This document shows, piece by piece, positions 40,236 through 51,234 of a stretch of DNA of 64,000 bases. The position numbers and the translations under genes are program-made. The notes beneath the pieces are model-generated. The model searched no databases and was not told the origin of the DNA. It saw nothing but the letters and a program-made list of their open reading frames with translations. Numbering within the stretch: the first letter of the stretch is position 1; the number at the start of each line of letters is the position of its first letter. The stretch comes from Plasmodium malariae. Lineage: Eukaryota > Apicomplexa > Aconoidasida > Haemosporida > Plasmodiidae. The stretch spans positions 410,501 to 474,500 of the forward strand of contig NC_041784.1 in NCBI RefSeq assembly GCF_900090045.1, written 5' to 3'.

Positions 40236-41486
40236 ATAAAAACGAAAAACCATAAAAATATATAGTACGAAAGATAACCTAACAACACTTTTGTGAATGC
40301 ATTGAAAAAGCGAAAAGTTCGCAACTAGGAGGGACTAAAAAAATGATTATAATAAAATTGAAGTGATAAAACTACAAATTCTAAAAAAAAAAAAAAAAAA
40401 TTAGAAAGTTAAAAAAAAAACCATTAAAAAGGTAAAAAAAAAAATCGTCGAAAAGGCAAAATTAATCGTCAAGAAGGAAAACAAAATTGACCGAAAATGT
40501 TCAAAAGTAAAGGGCGTGTAAAAAAATTCTTTCAAAAATAAAATTATAAAAAAAAAAAAAAAAAAAAAAGGCTTAGAGAATATGTAATAACATAGAAAAA
40601 AAAAAAAAAAAAAAGAACATAAAAAATAAAAGAAAACACAAAAATAAAGATAAAGAAGAAAGCATGAAAAAGAGCAAAAAATTTCAGTGAACACATATAC
40701 ATGTATATATATACATATATGTACTCATTTTTAATGTGTTAACTTACATTCTTTTATTTTGTGATAATACCTGCTAAAGTGATTATATATGAAGCAAACA
40801 TGAAAAATAAAAATATGATGCAACAATAATTGCATTATTTTATTTTGTTTTTTCGAAATTTTGCATATTTTTATGTACATAATAAAGTACTTCATATATG
40901 TTATTAAACTTCATTGTTTTTTTTTTTTTTTTTTTTTTTTTTTAGTGAACATTTATATTTTTTCAAGAGTCCTTTAAAGGAATTAGCTTTATATATGTTG
41001 ATTATTTAAGCGATCTTACGCTGTTTACGAAGTGAAACTGATTTTTTTTTTTTTTTTTGTTTGCATATGTGTACTCATGTACGTACATATGTCCATACAT
41101 ACATATATATGCATATGTAAAAGAATACATACATAGGCACATACTTATTTATGGATATGTTCCGTATACATACTTCAAGCCATACAATTTTTGCAAAGGC
41201 CTATACATCACTTTTAAGTTGTCTGTAATTATAGCCTCTTTTGCAATTCTTTCCTTATCGCCTATATGCGCTCGGGCATATAAATACACCATATATATAT
41301 ATATATTGATATAGTCATGTATATATGTGTACACATTTGTACGCATATAAAAACGTATACATATTTACACACACATACAAACGTATTCATACTTTCCCTC
41401 TCCCCCACCCTACGCATGTTTTATTGGGCAAAACCCATCATTTAGATTATGATTTTTTATATTTTAATATAACAATAGAACATATA

Positions 41487-44311
41487 ATGGATGATGATTT
41501 TGTCAAAGCTGTGAATAAATTTAATGCAAAATTTAGTTTTCATAATAGAAAAAATCTTACAAAGGGTGTTAATAACAATGTATATGGAAAGAACGATAAA
41601 ACAAAACAAGGGAAAGCTGATAAACTAAAGGAGGATTTAGAATTACAATATATACACAATTCGAATAATAAGATTTGTCAAAAATTTCTGACCCTTCCCC
41701 TTAGTAAAAAAGAAGATAAGTTGAGTAGGCATTCGGATAAAGTTATACTGGTTAGTTTTATTACTTTTTTTTCAATGAACTACTCTGTGCATGTGCTAAA
41801 GTACATGTATATGTGTAAGTGGGTATGTACGTGTGGAAGTACGTGTGGAAGTACGTGTGGAAGTACGTGTGGAAGTACGTGTGAATATACGTGTGGATGT
41901 ACGTGTGGATGTACGTGTGGATGTACGTGTGGATTTACGTGTGATGTACGTGTGGATGTACGTGTGAGTGTACTTATGGATATATACATGTATTCACGTA
42001 CGTATGTGTATATATGAGCTCATGAGTGTACATATTGCGTGTCCAACCTTTGTAAACATTCTCTTCCCGCGAACATGCCCGCATATTTATGCTTCATTTT
42101 AGTCGTATAGTAAGATGGGACTTAAGATGGAAATACTGTTCGTAAAATAAATTTGCAAAATGTTCAAAAAAAAAATAAGTCTAATTTTATTTCGAAAATT
42201 GGGTGTATTTTTATTACGTGTAGAATATTAATTAATTTCTTCCCATAAATTTACACTTTTTTTTTCTCTTTTTTTTTGTCCATTTTGCTGCGTTTATATT
42301 AGCTCTTTGATTACTTTAAATGTGAATGTAATTAATATCACGCATAAACGCATAATTGAATGATTATTATTATTATTTTTTTTTTTTTTTGAAGAAGGAA
42401 TAACCAAAATAATGTTTTAAAATATTATTGAGGGGATTACTTAATTTTTGTATGAACATGTGCATGTAGTCATATACCTACGCGAGGTTATATAAGTGTA
42501 CTGATATCTGCTCAACTTTTCCGTTTTTACAGCCCGTGTCAATACTGAAAACCCTCGAAAAAGGAACTTATCGGAACGAAGTAGAATTTCCTTATTCGTT
42601 TAGCCTAAAAAATGTAGAGAATAATTATATTACCCATGCATGTGTTTTAGAATTTAGCTCAAATGAAGGAATAATATTAGTATCAGAAAATATAAAAGAA
42701 AATTTAGGCATAATAGCAACTAGTGGAATAATAAGACTCTTAGTAACTTATGCAAATTTACCGAAATGTGATTTTATAAAATTTGAATCATTAAATGAAA
42801 ATATTAATGATATAAAATTTATGAAGAATTTATTGGAAAATGAATTAAGCATAAATTATAGTACCCTAACTTTAGGAGACCATGTTCATATTAATCATTT
42901 GAATTTTTATGTAAGTGAGTTAGAGCCAGATAATGCTGTGTCGTTAATAAATACAGATATTGTTGTGGATATATGTAAACGCAAAATTATGTGTGAACAA
43001 TTTAGTACTTTTCAAAATGTTGAAGATACACCATATGAAGTGATTAATAGTACAACTACAAATGTTAATAGTAGTATGAAGTGTGGAATAAAAAAATATA
43101 AGTATATGATAAATTATAACATTTTGGAATTGTTAAAAAAGGATAAGATTAACATAAATTTTTTATTAAGTTCGAACGATGTAGATAATTTCAATATTTT
43201 TATTTCATTTCCACCATATGATTCGGTCTCAGAAACGATGCATCATTTGCATTTCGATGATTGTAGTAAAGATATTCAAATAAATAGGGATATTATAAAA
43301 AAATGCTTAAAAATACATTTCGTTTGTTTCATGAAAGAACAAGCAGATGATGTCCAGGAAAAGCTTGATGCCACGAAGGAACGGCTTGACGAACAAGACC
43401 CTTTTTTAGAATATATATATGATCAATACTTTCCCCATATAATATACATAGGTATATCATATACCACGGAAAACGAAGTACAATACAGCTTATCATCAAA
43501 AGTAGATAGCGAAAGTAGAAAAACAATCAAAGAACAGATTGACAATACGAATAAAAACAAAACAAACGACAGAATCCCAAACAATAAATTAAATGAATTA
43601 CGCGAAAATTGTAAAAATGAACTAATTTATGTAACATGTGATAATTGTTTAAAACAAATTTTGGAAAATAATATAAACATGCATAAAATTCATTGTTTAA
43701 ATAATATTTCTCTATGTAATATCTGTAAAAAACCGTTTAATAAGAAAGATATCCTTGATCATATTCATTGTGAGATATGTAATGAAGGTATAAAGATAGC
43801 TGAAAAAAATAAGCATAATTTTTTATGGCATACAAAAATAAAATGTACATGCCAAAAATATTTTTATAGAAAACAATTCATTTTTCATCAGAAATTATTT
43901 TGTCCAAAAAAAATTATATTCTGTGCATTTTGTAATATATTTACCGTTTCCGCTGCAAATATTTTTAATGAAGACTATATCCTTGCCAACTTTCTCGATA
44001 AATTTGATAGTTATAATGGTACCAGCAATGACAATAATAGTAGTAGTAGTAGTAGTAGTAGCAATAATAATAATGAGTTAACTGTAAAATCAATTGACTA
44101 TTATTTCCAGCTAATGCACAAAAATTTTCATTTTTTTGTCAAACACATTAACAGCACGGAACATGAAAAATACTGTGGGTCCAAGTCTGTGATGTGCGTT
44201 ATTTGCAAAACTAACATGTACAGAAATAGGTATTTTACCCATTTAAATTTAATGCATAATATGGATAAAAAGGAATCATTTAAAATTATAAATGAAAATA
44301 CAGACGTGTAG
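41487..44311 (+). CDS. UFD1: Ubiquitin fusion degradation protein 1, two exons, with C-terminal zinc fingers
   Basis: Cofactor of the CDC48/p97-NPL4 segregase that delivers ubiquitylated clients, as in ERAD. Model: join(41487..41750, 42533..44311), 680 residues. The donor CTG|GTTAGT and acceptor TTTTTACAG|CCC are both in phase 0 and the join reads SDKVILPVSILKTLEKGTY, matching the start of the UFD1 UT3 fold. The UT3 domain spans ~80-245: THACVLEFSSNEGI, NLGIIATSGIIRL, YSTLTLGDHVHI and ELEPDNAVSLINTDIVVD. The C-terminal half differs from animal UFD1. It has a TRAF/XAF1-like zinc region (~455-550; CDNCLKQI, CNICKKPF, repeated CxxC...H...H/C) and a last finger CVICKTNMYRNRYFTHLNLMH (~640-660) after a Ser/Asn run. 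There is no signal peptide, so this is the ER-associated/nuclear rather than an apicoplast paralogue. The ATG at 41487 is chosen because the frame upstream is repeat-like. Confidence 0.92.
41751..42532 (+). repeat. 12-bp minisatellite in UFD1 intron
   Basis: The 782-base intron contains about 11 copies of tacgtgtgga(ag/tg) between 41827 and 41965. The first block (gaag) and second block (gatg) are separated by a gaatatac variant. In the exon 1 frame the intron stays open to 42015 and would encode Cys-rich Gly-Ser-Thr-Cys repeats if retained. The distal intron has poly(T) near 42375-42391 and a good pyrimidine-rich acceptor. Confidence 0.88.
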
Positions 44312-45799
44312 GAAATTATGAACGAGTCAGAAAATTTCTAGGGCATTTTGAAAAAAAGTTCAAAATGCTCGAACTGTTAAGATTTGTTCGTTAATTCATT
44401 TGAGAAATTTTATTATATTTTATTTTTCCATTTAATTTTTCCATTTAATTTTTCCATTTAATTTTTCCATTTTTATTTCATTTTACTTTTTTATTTTATT
44501 TGTCTTTTTTTATTATATTATTTATTTATCCATTTATATATTTATCTGTTTATCTTTTTTTTTTTTGTTTATTTTGTAATGCGGGTGACAAGTGCCCGCA
44601 GAAGGGTACTATTATTAATTTAGATGCGCTTGTACTTAAGTATGTATGTATGTATGTATGTATGTATGTATATATATATTCATGTTTACATGTGCACCTT
44701 TTCACACGATATGCGATATTTACCGCACTTAGGAATAAATTGTTTGTTATATCATGTTATTCATTTATTGTCCTTTTTAATTAAATAAATACTTCAAATT
44801 TGCCTAATTTTTAGGAAATGATTATATGAAATTTTTAAAATAAACTTTATTTAAGTAATTTCCTTCTTCTTTTATTAAATATTATATTGTATAGCACTAT
44901 TAAGAGTAAATTCATAAACATACTTGAAAAATAAGTATTACAAACCTAGTAGAAAAAACCTTCCATCGTTCACATTTGTTCAAGTATTTTAAAACGTTAC
45001 AATGAAACACTGAATAACTAAATTTTATTATATATACATATTAGCTAATATGAATTTATCAAGAAGCTTATAAAATTTTGAAAATATTTAGTTTATTTTT
45101 CATTCTATGATGAAAAAAAGAAAAAGGGGAAAAGCGTACAATTATTCGTGTCTCCTATTCCCCCTATTCCTTTTCTTTAATACTTTTTTATTTTTTCTCA
45201 TAGCTTTTTACAAAAAAAAAAAAAAAATAATAAATAATTTGGGAAATATTCAAAAAATAAGGTTGCCCTAAAACAAATTGTTGCTTTGTGCATTCGAAAC
45301 AAATTATATGGCACACTCGAAGAGGTAGTAACAATTTGGCACACTCGAAGTGGTAGCAACAATTTGGCATACTCGAAGAGGTAAGTGCAATTTGCTATTC
45401 TGGAAGAGGTGGGTACATACTGCAATGTATTTTCCCTAGAAGTACAATAAAATTTGCAAAAGTATTTTTTAATTTTTGTGTACGCACATGTAAGTAATAG
45501 CTGCGTAATATTGCAAAACATATTTTAACTTGAAAGGTACATGTGTATGTATATATATATACATATAAATATTTATAAATCGTAGCTGCAAAAGCGAAAA
45601 CGATCTTTGAAACTTTAAAAAAAAAAAAAAATGTTAATACGAAGAACAAATTAAAAAGAAGAAAAATACACTAAAAAACTTTTTTTTTTTTTAAATCCTT
45701 GGTAGGATATGTCGTCCTAATAATTATCTTTAAAATCATAGAATGTATACTCCAAATGTTGTGACCTCTTAATAATTTTTTTTTACAAGTAATTTGCAG

Positions 45800-45831
<32 letters not shown>

Positions 45832-45941
45832 GCTTTAAAAAAAAAGAGTTCAAAAAAGGGTTAACTCAAACAACTTTGTATATATCCCCTACTATAGGTG
45901 AAATAATTTTTTTAATTTATTTTAGCGTTTTTATGTTGGTT

Positions 45942-45976
<35 letters not shown>

Positions 45977-46221
45977 CGTATGCATTTAGCAGTTCTAGCA
46001 ATAATTTGAAAAAGTTGTTATAATTCATGTTTTTCGAGCGCAATAATTACATAATATGCTTATAATAATGTTCAGAATATTTATAAAATTTATAATATTT
46101 ATGTATATATATTCATACATACATACGTTTATGCAAGCGTTAACTTAGTAATTTTTATGAAAAGCGGATTGAAAGCCTGTTTATACTTCAAAATTTTAAA
46201 TCACGCATACGTGGATAATAA

Positions 46222-46279
<58 letters not shown>

Positions 46280-46510
46280 GTAATAGTAATAACAATAATA
46301 ATTACAGAAATAAGTAAAAATTTTTTGTATGTATACATTTTATGTATATATTATGTACATTTACGCAGAGTAAACAAATTTGATATTTTTCCAAGTTTGT
46401 ATTATTTGTATATGTATGACCCAAACCACAATACATACCATAATACGTACCTACAATATATACCTATAAGAGACTCGTACAATTTATACTTATTCATCAT
46501 ATACCTTAAA
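44312..46510. other. Intergenic between UFD1 and TOM22
   Basis: Holds a tttaatttttccat-type repeat near 44415-44475, a short tgta array at 44640-44670, the 28-bp repeat at about 45310-45395, poly(A) near 45798-45828, (TA)n near 45948-45971 and (AAT)n at 46220-46278. An open frame runs from 46157 into TOM22, but its upstream part is only a translation of the AAT repeat. Confidence 0.6.
45305..45400. repeat. 28-bp imperfect repeat, 3-4 copies
   Basis: The unit tggcacactcgaagaggtag + taacaatt occurs at about 45310, 45338 and 45366, with a decayed fourth copy (gctattctggaagaggtggg). G+C is clearly above the surroundings. The minus-strand frames over it give Cys/Leu/Pro-containing peptides, but no gene structure is apparent. 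Confidence 0.75.
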
Positions 46511-46825
46511 ATGGGAATGATATATTCAAAAATTTTGAAGGCGAATGAAGAAAATTTGTTACTATCGAAAAAACCAATGCTAAATTTTAAAAGAAATGAT
46601 ACAATTAAAATAAAAAATAAATTGAGACTAGCGAAGAATAAAATAAATAATTTTTTAAAAAAAGGAATTAAAACAACATCATGGGTTGTGTGGATAGCTG
46701 GAGTTTCAGTTGTTGTTTTAATTACTCCAATTGCTTTTCAGTATGAGAAGGAATGTCAGCTTTTTGAAATGCAGGCACAGTTTTTTCAAGCACAACAAGC
46801 AGCCAATGTACCTCAGTTAAACTGA
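46511..46825 (+). CDS. TOM22: Mitochondrial import receptor subunit TOM22
   Basis: Central receptor and organiser of the TOM complex in the mitochondrial outer membrane. 104 residues from the ATG at 46511 (a second ATG two codons on is also possible). The cytosolic N-terminal half is basic and helical, without the acidic patch of fungal Tom22. One membrane helix lies at ~58-77 (SWVVWIAGVSVVVLITPIAF), with the Pro typical of Tom22. The short intermembrane tail is QYEKECQLFEMQAQ then Gln-rich. Tom22 is tail-anchored, which fits. The open frame extends upstream, but that part is AAT-repeat and low-complexity translation, so the start is placed just before the conserved-looking part. Confidence 0.85.
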   Translation: MGMIYSKILKANEENLLLSKKPMLNFKRNDTIKIKNKLRLAKNKINNFLKKGIKTTSWVVWIAGVSVVVLITPIAFQYEKECQLFEMQAQFFQAQQAANVPQLN

Positions 46826-47857
46826 GGAAATAAGTATTTAAATTACACATTATAGACAGAAATAGTGGCATAACATGGGTAAAATAAAAGGAGTAGTTCT
46901 ATATTAAAAATAGAGTTCGAAAAATATAAAGTAAAATAATAATAATAAATTGGTAATTTGCTTGCTCAACAGGTTTTTCAGGAATATACTACATACGTTT
47001 GGGAATGCACTTTGTTCGACATGCTTTTTCTGAGAAATGCTTTTTTTGGAAATTTTTTTTTTCTTTCTTTTTTTAAATATGTTATCATAGTAAACGTAAA
47101 ATTTGTTGACACGATATGTACCTGAGTACATTGTTTATATGGTATAACAATCTATTTTTTAATGTGTAATTATACTTATATGTAGTTATATTTATTCATT
47201 TATTTTTTTATGTATTTTTTTTTTTTTTTTTTTTTCTTTTTTTTCCCGTTCACGCAGGTTTTTGTTTTTATGTTAAATATTTCACTTTATAGTTTTTTTC
47301 ATCTAATACAAGAAGTAAATTTTATTATTTTAAACAATTGCTTATAAAGTTTTTAATGAACAGATTGAAAAATGTTAACCTTTTTTTTTTTTTTTTTTTT
47401 TTTTCTATCTGTTTTGAAACAAAAAAAAAAAGGAGAACTAAAATAAAAAAAAAAGAGAATAATATATTTTGTTAAAAGTATGCGTTTTTCAAGAAATAAC
47501 ACTCAAAAAAAAGGTACGAATTTAAATGAAAAAAAATAATAATAAATAAATACATACATATATACACACATATACATACATATATACACACATATACATA
47601 CATATATACACACATATACATACATATATACACACATATACATACATATATACACACATATACGCATATATATACACACATATACATACATATATACACA
47701 CATATACGCATATATATACACACATATACACATATATATACACACATATACATACATATATACACACATATACGCATATATATACACACATATACATATA
47801 TATTTACACATATATATATATAAATACGTGCGCGTGGGCAGTTCTGTGACGCACCTT
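46826..47857. other. Convergent intergenic between TOM22 and L12
   Basis: Contains poly(T) at about 47217-47235 and 47381-47404, A-rich DNA near 47420-47460, and a 22-bp array (tacatacatatatacacaca + ta) of about 11 copies at 47548-47805. The array ends about 50 bases before the 3' end of the L12 gene. No gene is seen. Confidence 0.7.
47548..47805. repeat. 22-bp minisatellite (tacatacatatatacacaca + ta)
   Basis: About 11 copies with minor gcata and cacata variants. The unit is stop-free on the minus strand in three frames (Met-Cys-Val-Tyr-Ile peptides), giving overlapping false frames. It sits immediately downstream of the L12 gene. Confidence 0.9.
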
Positions 47858-48622
47858 TTACTTCAACTTAACAACCCCCCCTGCATCGGTCAATTTTGTT
47901 TTCCACTTATCTGCAGTTTCCTTGTTAATTTTTTCAAAAAGTGTTTGAGGTAAGTTGTCCACTATGTCCTTGGCTTGTTTTAAATTCAAGTCTTTTTTTA
48001 TTTCTTTAACAATTTTAATTATGGGTATTTTTTTATTAGGTTCAATATTTTCTAAAATTAAATCGTAGACTTTATTCTCATCATCTTCTTCTTCTTCTTT
48101 TGCATTAGTTTCAGATTCATTTGTTTTATTTTCTTGTGTACCCTTAGAACTATCTAGATTTTGCCTTGCATCAACAGAAAATGTTAATTCAATTTTTTTA
48201 ACTAGTTCACTTGCTTCTAACAAAGTTAACTCTTTCAAACTATCAATTATCTTGTCTACTTTTTCGCTTTTTAATTTAAATATTTTATTACTGTTAATTA
48301 TTATATCTTTTTTTAAAACAGGTCTACTTTTATAATTTAAAAAATTTTTTCTCCCATAATTATCATTTGACTTGTTTTCGTAATATAAAAAATTATTGCA
48401 ATTAAACTTATTTTGCTCATTCGAAAGCTTAAAACTTTTAACTACATCAACAAGATGTAATAATAATATGTATATTATTAGAAGGAGACGAAAAATGGGC
48501 TTACTAAATATTTTAAACAATCCGACTGATAACAATTTAGATCTTTTTTTTTTCTGACCACACAAATTTTCAACTTTCTTTTTTCTTGTCAAATTTGAAA
48601 GTACTCTCCTTTTACATTTCAT
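47858..48622 (-). CDS. Apicoplast-type ribosomal protein L7/L12
   Basis: Stalk protein of the bacterial-type large ribosomal subunit that recruits translation factors. 254 residues, one exon. The last ~75 residues are the bL12 C-terminal domain (KVYDLILENIEPNKKIPIIK, then EIKKDLNLKQAKDIVDNLPQ, ending DAGGVVKLK). An N-terminal dimerisation segment (IIDSLKELTLLEASELVKKI) is at ~124-143, with an acidic linker between. The first ~120 residues are an extension: a highly basic start, a hydrophobic helix (FRLLLIIYILLLHLVDVV, ~44-61), then an Asn/Lys-rich transit-like stretch. A signal plus transit arrangement points to the apicoplast. The hydrophobic segment is set back by ~40 residues and no later Met precedes it, so it would be a recessed signal. 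A mitochondrial role is less likely. Confidence 0.88.
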   Translation of the reverse strand: MKCKRRVLSNLTRKKKVENLCGQKKKRSKLLSVGLFKIFSKPIFRLLLIIYILLLHLVDVVKSFKLSNEQNKFNCNNFLYYENKSNDNYGRKNFLNYKSRPVLKKDIIINSNKIFKLKSEKVDKIIDSLKELTLLEASELVKKIELTFSVDARQNLDSSKGTQENKTNESETNAKEEEEDDENKVYDLILENIEPNKKIPIIKIVKEIKKDLNLKQAKDIVDNLPQTLFEKINKETADKWKTKLTDAGGVVKLK

Positions 48623-50087
48623 TCTTGAGGCTTTGCATCTTTTTCATTTCTTATATTTTTTTTTTTTTTTTTTTTTTTTTGCTTCTTTTGTAGCGATATT
48701 TTATTTATACACTTCAACCCCATTTAACTGTGTCAATGCAACTCAGTCGATGGACCACGAAGCGGTTGACGAGTATGTACATATACGCATATATGTGCGT
48801 ACATTTCGTTATATGCATACGTATATGCATATGAACGTATATGTGTACATATATGTATGTACGTATGTGCGTATGAAGCAGTTTTAAACTTTCGCCTTCT
48901 TACGAACTAACACATGTACAAGTGAAAAGTTATACCCCATACGAACATGTAAGTTATGAAAATATGAACAATATCATAAAAAATTAATAATAATTATCTG
49001 AATGCTAAATAAGCAAACAAAAGGAAAAGCGGCAAAAAAGGCAAAAAAAGGTGTAACCTGCCTGCATTTTGTTATTTACCGAAAAATACACATTTTTCAG
49101 CATTGGCTTGTACACCTTCGTTTGATTTTCTTTTTTTTTATCATTTTAGTTTGCAAAAAAATAATTATAAAAATATATTTTAAAATTTAAATGCTTCTGA
49201 AAGGACGGTATACAAGCATAAATAACATATACGTACGTACATGACTATTTGCATACGTACATGTATTATAATACATATGTATATACATTATTTTTTTTTT
49301 TTTTTCACAGTTGTTAGCATTCTTAAATTGATATATATGTTCATTAACACCAAAAAAATATAAAATATAAAATATAAAAAACAAAAATAATAATAATAAA
49401 ATGATAAAATAATAAAATCATAGGAGTGTGCACAAAAAAGAGCTCCTATATACATACATTTGTAAAAAAGCAGTAATTTAAAAAAAAAAAAAAAATTAAC
49501 TATTCTCAATTTACATTATAAGGGTTATGTATATAAACAAAGGCAAGTTAAACGATAATATATACAAACTTTTTTTTCTTTTTTTTTTAAAACAATATTT
49601 TTACAGAATTATTACCAAAAATAATTGGCAGTCAACATAACAGCTTCTCATAAGAGATGTCAAAAAAAAAATAAAAAAAAAAAAAATAAAATAAAATAAA
49701 ATACAAAATAGTTACTTCGGTGAACTGCCAAACGGTTAAACTACTAATGTGCTTAACAGAAACAAAAACTTAGATGCGTTTTTTCTTTAAAATGTGTGTA
49801 CGGAATGGTTTCCATCATACGCTACGTTAACTTTGACTTCAACTATAATGTATTCTACTCTATTATTTTTTTTTTTTTTTTATATTTTTCTTTTCCCCCT
49901 TTGGTCATACTGTACGCTTATTTAAGTTTTACCATCCCCCCGTCACTGGCAGAAAAGTAAAAGCTTTCGTTATGTCGTTTATTTTTTCATAATTGTAACT
50001 CCCTCTTTTTTGTATATTTAAAAAAAAAATTAAAACAATAAAACAAAATAATATTAAATAATAAGGTTATCTGTGCAAACAATAGTT
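48623..50087. other. Intergenic between L12 start and small unknown gene
   Basis: Poly(T) near 48657-48680, repeats of gcatatg/cgtatatg near 48776-48880, poly(T) near 49289-49305, A-rich stretches near 49670-49700. No open frame of normal composition is seen. Confidence 0.65.
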
Positions 50088-50462
50088 TCAACCGTTTTCT
50101 TCGTTCTTCTTTTCACCTACTGTGATATTCATATCCTGTAACAAAATTCTTTTAGCATAAGAGCTGTCATTACAACATGATAAGTATTTATTAATTTTAA
50201 ATTGCAAGTAATCTTCTTCATACTGATCACTCAAAGTCAAAGGAGCAGAAAAGGATTCATTTATGTCGTTTACATCTTCTGTTATGTCTATATCAAAATA
50301 TTTTATTTTTTCTATTTGTTTATTTTCTAGTGCATTCAAATAATAGTCGACAAAATGTTTGTTATTGTTTATTATGTTAACCTTCAAATTTGTTTCAGAT
50401 GATAACTCAAACAACGACACGTTACTGTTTAACAGTTCACAGGAATTTTCATTTTTTTCCAT
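50088..50462 (-). CDS. Small acidic protein, unknown function
   Basis: A 124-residue frame of balanced composition beginning MEKNENSCELL and ending GEKKNEENG. It is acidic, soluble, and has no signal peptide, membrane helix or motif I recognise. Charged helical-looking stretches are NKQIEKIKYFDIDITEDVND and DQYEEDYLQFKINKYLS. The composition contrasts sharply with flanking DNA, so I believe it is coding. The N-terminus may be incomplete: the frame stays open upstream of the ATG to a possible acceptor (CCGAAG) near 50495. Farther up there is an exon-like segment at 50732-50780 (ATTTTTAG|...|GTAACC, reading ILKEFDSEIIFNGRNF). The phases of those pieces do not join cleanly to this frame, so I leave them out. 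Confidence 0.65.
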   Translation of the reverse strand: MEKNENSCELLNSNVSLFELSSETNLKVNIINNNKHFVDYYLNALENKQIEKIKYFDIDITEDVNDINESFSAPLTLSDQYEEDYLQFKINKYLSCCNDSSYAKRILLQDMNITVGEKKNEENG

Positions 50463-50599
50463 ATTGTTCTTATCATAATTTTGTGAAGTTTTACTTCTCT
50501 TCGGTCAGAACTAAGAAAAAAATGATTTATACCTCCTCGATAAATCAAAATTATGTATAATCTATTTATATTTCTCTTAATTTGTTAAATATAATTTAA

Positions 50600-50636
<37 letters not shown>

Positions 50637-51234
50637 TTCCCCTAGCACATATACTTGCCCCTAATAAAGACCCAAAGTATAGTTATGTAAGCTTCGTATA
50701 ACCAAAAAAAAAAAAAAAAAATTAGGGTTACAAAAATTTCTTCCGTTAAATATAATCTCACTGTCAAACTCTTTTAAAATCTAAAAATGTGATATGACAT
50801 ATGTCACTCTATAAATGAATAATGGATCCTCTTTCTAATGTGTATTAAAGAGAAGCGATGTAATAACTGTACATGTAGTGTAATAACAACGTGGGGATGT
50901 TATCTTTATTAATTATGGCTCTCCCCCCCCAGTTGAACTTCTTAATACTACTGTTCTCACGAACCAACAAGCTGGACTAGTCTATACGTGGTTCTTCACA
51001 TGTAAGCTCGTTCTTCGTGTACTGGTACAAGACCAATAAAGTGGGGTATACAAAATGTAATATATGCTTTTACAATATTAGCAAAATTGCAATGTTAGAA
51101 ATTTCTGTATATATATACATACATACGTACAAATATTAATAAATAAATGTTTACTTGTTTACATGTTTGTAATGCGGCTTTTATTGTATCCTTAAGACTC
51201 CTTACTATTTTTCTTTAAAAAAAAAAAAAAATAA
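50463..51234. other. Divergent intergenic region with a GC-richer foldable island
   Basis: Contains poly(T) at about 50610-50634, poly(A) near 50703-50720, an exon-like scrap at 50732-50780 on the minus strand, and an island of higher G+C at about 50915-51050. The island includes an inverted repeat, GAACCA (50961-50966) with TGGTTC (50989-50994), enclosing the palindrome GACTAGTC (50975-50982). It may be a promoter or leader feature or a noncoding RNA. Confidence 0.5.

Larger units (their letters stand above)
37963..41486. other. Divergent intergenic region between F-box-like gene and UFD1
   Basis: Shared upstream region of two divergently oriented genes. It includes the 20-bp array at 38076-38350, an (aataacatt)n run near 38740-38800, the 36-bp array at 39940-40235, A-rich DNA at 40380-40680 and poly(T) near 40917-40943. 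Open frames here are repeat translations. No gene is called. Confidence 0.6.

Noticed and set aside
46157..46510. N-terminal extension of TOM22 to 222 residues
   Set aside because: The upstream part is poly-Ile from an AAT repeat and Tyr/Asn-rich translation of A+T-rich DNA; TOM22 proteins are short and begin near the ATG at 46511.
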